From: Caribbeanibacter sp964518305
GTDB lineage: Bacteria > Gemmatimonadota > Gemmatimonadetes > Palauibacterales > Palauibacteraceae
Assembly: GCA_964518305.1 (NCBI GenBank)
Contig: CAZFDK010000051.1
Location: forward strand, 1 to 18,552
Direction of reading: 5' to 3'
Length of the DNA: 18,552 nt
Shown here: positions 1-5,163 of the stretch, one piece after another
Layout: every line of letters begins with the position of its first letter
How positions within the stretch are numbered: position 1 is the first letter of the stretch
Translations under genes and position numbers: made by a program
The notes under the pieces: generated by a model
The model's database searches: none
The model's input: the letters and a program-made list of their open reading frames with translations, nothing else
What the model was told of the DNA's origin: nothing

Positions 1-1944
1 AACGCCTACGAGACGGGCCGCGGGCTGATCGAGATGCGCGCCCGCATGCACGTGGAGGAGGGGAACTACGGGAAGAGCTCCATCGTCGTCACCGAGCTCC
101 CCTATCAGGTGAACAAGAGCAAGGTGATCGACCAGATCACCCGGACGGTGAAGCGGGGGCAGGCCTCGGAGATCTCGGACCTCAGAGACGAGTCGGACCG
201 GGACGGCATCCGGCTGGTGATCGAGCTCAAGCGCGACGCCGAGCCCCGCGACATCCTGGACACCCTGCTCAAGAAGACCCAGCTCAAGTACACCTTCGGC
301 GTCATCAACCTGGCGCTCCGGGACGGCGAGCCGGTGCAGATGGACCTCAAGGAGTCGCTGGAGTGCTTCGTCGACCACCGGCTGGAGGTGATCCGGCGGC
401 GGGCCCGCCACGAGCTGGACGAGAGCGAGGACCGGGCCCACGTGGTGGAGGGGCTGCTCCGGGCCCTGGACGACATCGACCGGGTGATCGAGCTGATCCG
501 CGGCTCCCGCTCCCCGGCCGACGCCCGGGAGGCGCTCCGGGAGGAGATGGAGATGACCGAGCGGCAGGCCCGGGCGATCCTGGGCATGCGGCTGTCCCGG
601 CTCACGTCGCTGGAGCACGAGAGCCTGCAGGAGGAGCTGGAGGACCTGAGAGCCCGCATCGAGGAGCTCCGCCACCTGGTGGAGGAGGACGAGGCCCGGC
701 GCGCCTACCTCCGGGACGACCTCGAGGAGCTGATCGAGGAGTACGGCGACCCCCGCCGCACCCAGGTGCTGGAGAAGGACGGGGAGTTCCCCCTGCCCTC
801 GGGCACCGGCGGCCAGGCGAACCTGGTGATGATCACCCGCCGCGGGTACCTGAAGGCCCAGCCCGCCCGGGGTGGCGCCGGCATGGCCGGGGCCGAGGCC
901 CTGGCCGGCCGCGAGGGCGACTACGTGCGCCAGGCCTTCGTCTGCCGCGGGAGCGACCACCTGCTGGTGGTCACCGAGCGGGGCCGGGTCCACGACCTGC
1001 CGGTCAGCGACCTCCCCCGGGGCACCCGCAGCTCCCGGGGCCGTGCCGTCACCGACCACGTGGAGATCGAGGACGGGGACGAGATCGCCGCCGTGGTGCC
1101 CGTGGAGTCCTTCTCCGGGGACGAGTACCTGCTCACCTGCACCCGGCAGGGACAGGTGAAGAAGACCGAGCTGGCGGAGTACTCGAACATCCGCTCCGGG
1201 GGGATCATCGGCGCCGGGGTGGGCGACGGCGACCGGATTCTCTCGGCCCTGGCCACCGGCGGCGACGACCAGGTGCTCGTCGCCAGCCGCGACGGACAGG
1301 TGATCCGCTTCGAGGAGTCCGAGGTCCGGCCCATGGGACGCTCCGCCCGGGGCGTGAAGGGCATGGAGCTGGAGGAGGGCGACGAGGTCGTGGCCGCCCT
1401 TGCGCCCCGCCCCGACGGCGAGGTGCTGGCCGCCACCGCCTTCGGCTTCGCCAAGCGGGTGCCGGTGACGGAATTCCGGGTCCAGGGACGCGCCGGCAAG
1501 GGCGCCACCCTCCTCCCCGACCGGGAGGAGACCGGCGAGCTGGTGGGGGTCCTCCCGGTGAGCCCCGGCGACCGATTCATGTGGGAGCGGGCCGACGGCG
1601 GCACCGCCGACACCGAGGTGGTGGAGGTGCCCTCGAAGGCCCGCCGCGGGGCCAGCCACCGGACGCTGGACGTCCCCGCCGACGAGCCGCCGGCCGTGGC
1701 CGTCCATCCGCTGCGGTCCACGCCGGAGGAGACGGGATCGGGCGACACGGAATCGGACGGGAGCGGTTCGGGCGGGGAAGACGACGGGGGCGTCTCCGCG
1801 GAGACGGACGCCGCGACCGACCGCGAGGTTCCGGCGGCGGAGGGCGGTGAGGCGGCGGCCGAAGCGACGGCCGACCCGGACGCCGCCGGCTCCGGGGACG
1901 ACGGGGACACCGAGGACGCCGAGCAGGGTCAGCTGGAGCTGTAG
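1..1944 (+). CDS. gyrA: DNA gyrase subunit A, C-terminal two thirds (5' end outside window)
   Basis: This is the ATP-independent DNA breakage/rejoining subunit of gyrase, which with GyrB introduces negative supercoils. The frame is open from base 1 and begins inside the gene with AYETGRG, a GyrA core motif; the active-site Tyr region lies upstream of the window. Next come the tower domain (SSIVVTELPYQVNK) and the coiled-coil/C-gate region ending near MRLSRLTSLEHESLQEEL. From about base 800 there is a six-bladed beta-pinwheel DNA-wrapping domain with blade motifs such as VVTERGRVHDLPV and RPMGRSARGVKG. The usual GyrA-box position in blade 1 reads QPARGGAG, a degenerate form, while a later blade carries VQGRAGKG. 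The last roughly 70 residues are a low-complexity D/E/G/S/A tail, longer than in many GyrA proteins, and contain one copy of the dispersed palindrome. ParC is less likely because of the full pinwheel and the GyrA-box-like motifs. The stop is TAG at 1942-1944. Confidence 0.95.
   Translation, partial: NAYETGRGLIEMRARMHVEEGNYGKSSIVVTELPYQVNKSKVIDQITRTVKRGQASEISDLRDESDRDGIRLVIELKRDAEPRDILDTLLKKTQLKYTFGVINLALRDGEPVQMDLKESLECFVDHRLEVIRRRARHELDESEDRAHVVEGLLRALDDIDRVIELIRGSRSPADAREALREEMEMTERQARAILGMRLSRLTSLEHESLQEELEDLRARIEELRHLVEEDEARRAYLRDDLEELIEEYGDPRRTQVLEKDGEFPLPSGTGGQANLVMITRRGYLKAQPARGGAGMAGAEALAGREGDYVRQAFVCRGSDHLLVVTERGRVHDLPVSDLPRGTRSSRGRAVTDHVEIEDGDEIAAVVPVESFSGDEYLLTCTRQGQVKKTELAEYSNIRSGGIIGAGVGDGDRILSALATGGDDQVLVASRDGQVIRFEESEVRPMGRSARGVKGMELEEGDEVVAALAPRPDGEVLAATAFGFAKRVPVTEFRVQGRAGKGATLLPDREETGELVGVLPVSPGDRFMWERADGGTADTEVVEVPSKARRGASHRTLDVPADEPPAVAVHPLRSTPEETGSGDTESDGSGSGGEDDGGVSAETDAATDREVPAAEGGEAAAEATADPDAAGSGDDGDTEDAEQGQLEL
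1791..1806. repeat. Dispersed 16-bp palindrome, exact copy (in gyrA tail)
   Basis: This is an exact copy of CGTCTCCGCGGAGACG, a perfect inverted repeat. It lies in the part of gyrA that encodes the disordered acidic tail and is read in frame as V-S-A-E-T. Confidence 0.8.
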
Positions 1945-1979
1945 CAGGGGCCCCGGCCCCCGCGTCCGGCCGGGCCCTG
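1945..1979 (+). terminator. GC-rich hairpin directly after gyrA stop
   Basis: A long stem starts at the base after the gyrA stop. CAGGG pairs with CCCTG, then CCC with GGG, then GGCC with GGCC; there are two single-base bulges (1950, 1954) and a 9-nt loop (1959-1967). No T-tract follows, so this is a terminator-like hairpin inferred from position and stability, not a canonical intrinsic terminator. Confidence 0.5.
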
Positions 1980-2030
1980 TCCCGCGCGCGAACTACCGTC
2001 GTCCGTCGGTCCCGCGCGCGATGTCCGGGC

Positions 2031-2090
2031 AATTGAGGTTCGCGCCGCGGAGGTTCGCGCGATGGAGATCCACGCGATCGAGGTATCGTT
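2031..2090. repeat. Four tandem degenerate 15-bp units upstream of the DUF222 gene
   Basis: Four consecutive 15-bp units of the pattern NNNNGAGRTNNNNNN lie at 2031, 2046, 2061 and 2076. The first two end in GAGGTTCGCGC and the later ones are more diverged. A matching 12-bp pair (TCCCGCGCGCGA at 1980 and 2010, 30 bp apart) suggests the 15-bp phase extends leftwards. Translated, the units give 5-residue repeats on either strand, but no convincing gene with a start and ribosome site covers them. They could be an eroded protein repeat or regulatory binding sites. Confidence 0.6.
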
Positions 2091-2135
2091 GATCCCGGGG
2101 CGTAGTCCGCGCGATTGAGGCACCGTTGATCCCGG
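2076..2135. repeat. Direct repeat of 23 bp, 37 bp apart, in the DUF222 promoter region
   Basis: The segments 2076-2098 and 2113-2135 match at 20 of 23 positions and share the core CCGTTGATCCCGG or TCGTTGATCCCGG. The first overlaps the last 15-bp tandem unit. The repeats lie just before the AT-richer stretch that probably holds the promoter, so they could be paired operator sites. No regulator is identified. Confidence 0.55.
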
Positions 2136-2145
2136 AGACTATATT
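2115..2145 (+). promoter_or_regulatory. Possible promoter for the DUF222 gene
   Basis: The 2138-2165 stretch is one of the few AT-rich segments in the window and contains TATATT (2140-2145), a good -10 match. A weak -35-like TTGAGG (2115-2120) lies 19 bp upstream, inside the direct repeat. The same stretch holds two near-identical CTATTCGG motifs. This is a pattern-based guess only. Confidence 0.3.
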
Positions 2146-2198
2146 CTATTCGGGTTCTATTCGGTTCCTCTCACGGGCTATGACACGGGATGTGACAG

Positions 2199-3503
2199 AT
2201 GTTTCCCTCCACGAACGGCGGCGCCCTCTGCGACTCCTCTGATCCTCTCGACCGCCCCTCCCGTCCCGACCTGAGCCAGCGGGAGATCGACGCGCTGTCG
2301 GATCGGATCGCGGAGCTGTCCGCCCACATCACGGCCGCCACCTACCGGCTTCTGGTGCTGATCCGGGAGTACGACGTGTCGGAGGGCTGGCACCGGGCCG
2401 GCTTCAACAGCTGCGCCCGGTGGCTCAGCTGGCGGATCGGGATCGGGGCCGGGGCGGCCCGGGAGCGGGTGCGGGTGGCCCGGGCGCTGGAGGAGCTGCC
2501 GCAGCTCTCCTCGGCCCTGGAGAGGGGCGAGCTCAGCTACTCGGTGGCCCGGGCGCTCACCCGTGTGGCGACGCCGGAGACGGAGGCGGAGCTGGTGGAG
2601 GTGGCGAAATGCTCCACGGCCGCCCAGATGGAGAAGCTGGTCAGCGCCTGGCGGGCCACCGACCGGGCGGCCGAGGCGCGCCGTTCACGGACGCGGGAGC
2701 GGGAGCAGGGACGCCACCGGAGCCGGGGGCTCACGGTGGTGGAGGACGCGGCGGACGGCTCCTACGTGGTCCGGGGACGGCTGGACCCGGAGGCCGGGGC
2801 GGCGCTGTCCCGGGCCCTGGAGGCGGCGGCCGACGAGCTGTATGCCGGCGAGGGCCACCCGGGGGACGAGGAGGACGCCGACCGCCCGGTTGCGGCCCGT
2901 CGGGCCGACGCCCTGGGCCTGGTGGCGGAGGCGGCCCTGGGCCAGGGCTTGAGCGAGCCGGCCCGGACGGCGGACCGCTGCCGGGTGGTGGTCCACGTCT
3001 CCGCGGAGACGCTGGCCGGGGCCGGGGCGGGCGAAAAGGGCGTTTCGGCGGAGACGTCGGAGGCGGATACCGGGGAGGATCCGCCCCGCCTGGAGGGCGG
3101 CCCCCACCTGGTGGCGGAGACGGCCCGCCGGCCGGGCTGTGACGCCTCCGTGGTGGGGATGATCCGCGACGGGGAGGGGAGCGTCCTTGACCGATGGCGG
3201 CTCGAGGGCGACCCCGGCGGCAGGCTCCGCTTCATCCGCCCCGACGGGCGGGAGCTGTCGGAGGTCCCGGCGCGGCCGCCGGCCCCGGAGGACCCCGCCC
3301 CCACCCTGTTGAAGGAGCAGCAGGGGCTGGGCATCGACGCGTGGACGGCCACCCCCGACTGGGACGGCACGCCGATGGAGGTCGACTGGGCGATCTCGGT
3401 GCTGCACCCCCGGGCGCGGGAGGTCGAACCGGACCGGGACAACCCCGTCTCCGCGGAAACGTCCGGAGATCGCGTCTCCGCGGAGACGCCCGACGGCGGG
3501 TGA
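2199..3503 (+). CDS. DUF222 (13E12-type) protein lacking its HNH nuclease core
   Basis: This 434-residue protein has the helical DUF222 domain (about 25-215), including the typical stretch GWHRAGFNSCARWLSWRIGIGAGAARERVRVARALEELP. A middle part around RCRVVVHVSAETL and the conserved ETARRPGCDASVV (about 307-319) follow. In most family members that motif is followed by an HNH endonuclease domain of roughly 70-80 residues with CRFPGC, HHI and LCxxHH motifs. Here the sequence passes directly from GEGSVLD to RWRLEGDPGGRLRFIRPDG near residue 331 (about base 3190), which is where the chain normally resumes after the HNH domain. The C-terminal GLGIDAWTATPDWDGTPMEV is again family-typical. The reading frame is intact, so the gene may still make a non-cleaving protein. 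It carries four VSAET segments (268-272, 282-286, 417-421, 426-430), each encoded by the dispersed palindrome or a near copy. Its function is not known. Confidence 0.85.
   Translation: MFPSTNGGALCDSSDPLDRPSRPDLSQREIDALSDRIAELSAHITAATYRLLVLIREYDVSEGWHRAGFNSCARWLSWRIGIGAGAARERVRVARALEELPQLSSALERGELSYSVARALTRVATPETEAELVEVAKCSTAAQMEKLVSAWRATDRAAEARRSRTREREQGRHRSRGLTVVEDAADGSYVVRGRLDPEAGAALSRALEAAADELYAGEGHPGDEEDADRPVAARRADALGLVAEAALGQGLSEPARTADRCRVVVHVSAETLAGAGAGEKGVSAETSEADTGEDPPRLEGGPHLVAETARRPGCDASVVGMIRDGEGSVLDRWRLEGDPGGRLRFIRPDGRELSEVPARPPAPEDPAPTLLKEQQGLGIDAWTATPDWDGTPMEVDWAISVLHPRAREVEPDRDNPVSAETSGDRVSAETPDGG
2996..3011. repeat. Dispersed 16-bp palindrome, exact copy
   Basis: This exact copy inside the DUF222 gene is read as VSAET at residues 268-272, within RCRVVVHVSAETL. 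Related DUF222 proteins often have a similar peptide (VHVDAETL) here, so this copy may partly reflect the native protein sequence. Confidence 0.7.
3041..3056. repeat. Dispersed palindrome, copy with two mismatches
   Basis: CGTTTCGGCGGAGACG differs from the palindrome at two bases. Both changes are synonymous (GTC to GTT, TCC to TCG), so VSAET is retained in the DUF222 protein although the DNA symmetry is weakened. Confidence 0.65.
3446..3461. repeat. Dispersed palindrome, copy with one mismatch
   Basis: CGTCTCCGCGGAAACG differs at one base. The change is synonymous (GAG to GAA), so VSAET is retained in the C-terminal tail of the DUF222 protein. Confidence 0.75.
3473..3488. repeat. Dispersed 16-bp palindrome, exact copy
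   Basis: This exact copy ends 15 bp before the end of the DUF222 reading frame and is again read as VSAET. It forms a closely spaced pair with the copy at 3446. Confidence 0.8.
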
Positions 3504-3536
3504 CGCGGGGCACGATCGAGGGCGGATGGAAAAACG

Positions 3537-3562
3537 CGTCCGGCCGCCCGGAGGCCGGGACG
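3537..3562 (+). terminator. Hairpin between the DUF222 gene and the OsmC gene
   Basis: CGTCCGGCC (3537-3545) pairs with GGCCGGGACG (3553-3562), with one bulged G and a 7-nt loop. It begins 33 bp after the DUF222 stop. No T-tract follows. A run of five A precedes the stem, which would favour termination only on the opposite strand. Confidence 0.35.
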
Positions 3563-3580
3563 GAGCGAACGGGACGGGAA

Positions 3581-3608
3581 CGACACGTCTGTCGCTGGCC
3601 CTTATCAT
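3581..3608 (+). promoter_or_regulatory. Possible promoter for the OsmC gene
   Basis: TATCAT (3603-3608) resembles a -10 box and lies 16 bp after CGACAC (3581-3586), a partial -35 match. The -35-like element is part of a short inverted repeat, CGACA-cgtc-TGTCG (3581-3594), that could be an operator. The distance to the start codon is 56 bp. This is pattern-based only. Confidence 0.35.
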
Positions 3609-3651
3609 GTCTGCGACGCACCGAAGGAAGCCCGTGAGCGCTACTTGCAGC

Positions 3652-3658
3652 GAGGAGG
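3652..3658 (+). promoter_or_regulatory. Ribosome binding site of the OsmC gene
   Basis: GAGGAGG sits 6 nt before ATG 3665. It is a strong Shine-Dalgarno site and fixes the start of the UGA-containing reading frame. No comparable site precedes the second ATG at 3863, which argues against an independent downstream gene. Confidence 0.8.
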
Positions 3659-3664
3659 CACACG

Positions 3665-4132
3665 ATGAGCGACGACGTCGCCTACGAGTCCAGGGTACGC
3701 ATCGAGAAGCTGGAGGGCTCCCACCGGAAGGCGTGGATCGAGCCCTTCGAGGAGCCGCTGGACTTCGGCGTCCATGGTCCCGTGGCCGAGCACTACGACT
3801 CCACCAGCGAGGAGCCCCTCCCCACCACGCTGGACCACGTGGTGGCGGCGGGCGTCGGTTGAATGACGGGAACCCTGGGCGGAGCCCTGGAAGCCAGAGG
3901 AATCCCGAGTCAGCCGGAGAAGCTCACCAGCGAGGCGCGCGGCGAGGTCGTGAAGCGCGACGGCGTGCTGGAGATCGACCGCATCGAGGTGCGCTACCGG
4001 ATCGAGATCCCCGCCGGGAAGCGGGAGGAGGCGGAGCGGGCCCTGGAGAACCACGTGGAGAACTGTCCCGTGGCCCGCACGCTCATGCCCTGCGTCGAGA
4101 TCGAGTGGGAGGCCGAGATCCGGGAAGATTGA
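3665..4132 (+). CDS. OsmC-family thiol peroxidase, probable selenoprotein with in-frame UGA at codon 66
   Basis: OsmC/Ohr-type proteins reduce organic or hydrogen peroxides with a pair of cysteines. Read through one in-frame TGA (3860-3862), this gene gives 155 residues, the usual family length. Residues 1-65 contain the N-terminal strands and FEEPLDFGVHGPVAEHYD plus TTLDHVVAAGVG. Residues 67-155 contain MTGTLGGALEARGI, the central strand IDRIEVRYRIEIP, and the second-cysteine motif NCPVARTL (Cys134). In Cys homologues the segment at the TGA reads like VVAAxxGCLTGT, so the TGA replaces exactly the first catalytic Cys. There is no frameshift, both halves are well conserved, and a SECIS-like hairpin follows. 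The start ATG has a strong ribosome site, and the final stop is also TGA (4130-4132). Selenocysteine insertion is inferred; the genes for it (selA-D) are not in this window. A nonsense mutation or sequencing error is the main alternative. Confidence 0.8.
3860..3895 (+). promoter_or_regulatory. UGA codon plus SECIS-like hairpin in the OsmC gene
   Basis: After the UGA (3860-3862) the mRNA can fold as follows: GG (3869-3870) with CC (3894-3895); a symmetric AAC/AAG internal loop; CC (3874-3875) with GG (3889-3890); a U-U mismatch (3876/3888); then GGGC (3877-3880) with GCCC (3884-3887), closing a GGA loop (3881-3883). The apical loop starts 18 nt after the UGA and has G in its first two positions, both within the general pattern for bacterial SECIS elements. 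A competing small hairpin, CUGG-AAG-CCAG (3887-3897), is possible. The fold was made by hand with no energy calculation. Confidence 0.6.
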
Positions 4133-4160
4133 CGAGCGCGTGCCACGGGTGAAGGTTGGC

Positions 4161-4176
4161 CGTCGGGTTCCCGACG
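4161..4176 (+). terminator. Short perfect hairpin after the OsmC stop codon
   Basis: CGTCGG-GTTC-CCGACG folds as six GC-rich pairs with a tetraloop, 28 bp after the OsmC stop. GGCC blocks on both sides may extend it. It could terminate or attenuate transcription between OsmC and the lipoprotein gene. Its loop also lies about 34 nt after the terminal UGA, so a loose SECIS search might flag it, but OsmC proteins normally end here. Confidence 0.4.
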
Positions 4177-4226
4177 ACCGGCCCCCGGCCCGAACCACGC
4201 CCCACTCCTCAGCAACGGAGACCGGC

Positions 4227-5147
4227 ATGCGACGTGCCACGACCCGGCTGCTCGCGCTCCTCGCCCTCGTGTCCCTGGCCGCCCTCCCGGCGTGCTCCGC
4301 CGAGGGCGGCGGGTCCGGCGGATCGGAGGCCGACGCCTCCGGCCAGGCCGCGGGATCCGTCCCGGAGGGCGTGCCGCGGGACACCTCATACGCCGCCATC
4401 GGGGACTCCGCCCGCTACTGGGCGCGGCAGCTCCTCGCCTCCCTGGGCGGGCCGGAGCAGTGGCAGGAGACCCGCTTTCTCCGCTTCCGGTGGATCGTCG
4501 GCAGCGGCGAGGAGGCGACGGGCCGCTTCCACGCCTGGGACCGGCACACGGGCCGATACCGGCTCGAGTACGACCGGGACGACGGCAGCCACGTCGTGGC
4601 CCTGTTCAACGTGAACCGGGTCAAGGCCGACAGCCTGGAATCCGCGGGCCACGTGTGGGTGGGCGACGAGCGGCTCCAGGGGGCGGAGCGCGACTCGGCG
4701 CTGCAGAACGCCTACGGGGCCTTCGTCAACGACTCCTACTGGCTGCTCCATCCCTTCAAGTACTTCGACCCGGGCGTCCACCTGGACTGGGCCGGAAGGA
4801 CCGAGCTCTCCGACGGCCGGAGCTATCCCACCGTCCACCTCACCTTCGAGGCGGACCTGGGCGTCACCGACGACCAGTACTGGGGCTACATCGACCCGGA
4901 GACGGGGCGGCTCCACGCCTGGCAGTACCACCTGCAGGGCCGGGAGGAGAAGGGTGACATGATCCGGTGGGAGGGCTGGCAGCGGGTCGGCGACATCCGG
5001 CTGGCGCCGCGCCGGGTGTGGCCCGACGGATCGGTGAACATCCACTTCGAGGAGCTCGCTGCCGCGGACACGGTGCCCGCGGGCGTCTTCACGCGGGACG
5101 GGGCGTCTGCCCCCGGCGCGCCGGGAGCGCCCGGCGCGTCCGACTGA
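4227..5147 (+). CDS. Lipoprotein of unknown function (DUF6503-like, LolA-like fold suspected)
   Basis: I chose ATG 4227 (306 residues) because it has GGAG 6 nt upstream and starts a clean lipoprotein signal: MRRATTRLLALLALVSLAALPAC, with the lipid-anchored Cys at position 23. The in-frame start at 4140 would put 29 charged residues before the signal. After a G/S/A-rich linker, the mature part has many short beta-strand-like stretches rich in W, Y and F (TRFLRFRWIVGSGE, GRFHAWDRHTGRYRLEY, GRSYPTVHLTFEAD, GYIDPETGRLHAWQY). They resemble the open beta-sheet lipoproteins related to LolA or to DUF6503; I recognise the style but cannot confirm the family. The C-terminus ends in an APG tripeptide repeat. 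The gene lies 16 bp before the transporter gene, so the two are probably co-transcribed. A role in binding a substrate or cofactor at the membrane is possible but unproven. Confidence 0.8.
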   Translation: MRRATTRLLALLALVSLAALPACSAEGGGSGGSEADASGQAAGSVPEGVPRDTSYAAIGDSARYWARQLLASLGGPEQWQETRFLRFRWIVGSGEEATGRFHAWDRHTGRYRLEYDRDDGSHVVALFNVNRVKADSLESAGHVWVGDERLQGAERDSALQNAYGAFVNDSYWLLHPFKYFDPGVHLDWAGRTELSDGRSYPTVHLTFEADLGVTDDQYWGYIDPETGRLHAWQYHLQGREEKGDMIRWEGWQRVGDIRLAPRRVWPDGSVNIHFEELAAADTVPAGVFTRDGASAPGAPGAPGASD

Positions 5148-5163
5148 TCCACCGGCGAGCGGC

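Noticed and set aside
2996..3488. CRISPR-like array in the DUF222 gene
   Set aside because: The repeats are only 16 bp, irregularly spaced, mostly in frame with the protein and have no uniform spacers or cas genes.
3863..4132. Second ATG right after the TGA as an independent gene or a re-initiated subunit
   Set aside because: It lacks its own ribosome site, would begin in the middle of the OsmC fold, and shares frame and homology with the upstream half. Termination-reinitiation at TGAATG cannot be fully excluded, but one selenoprotein explains the data better.
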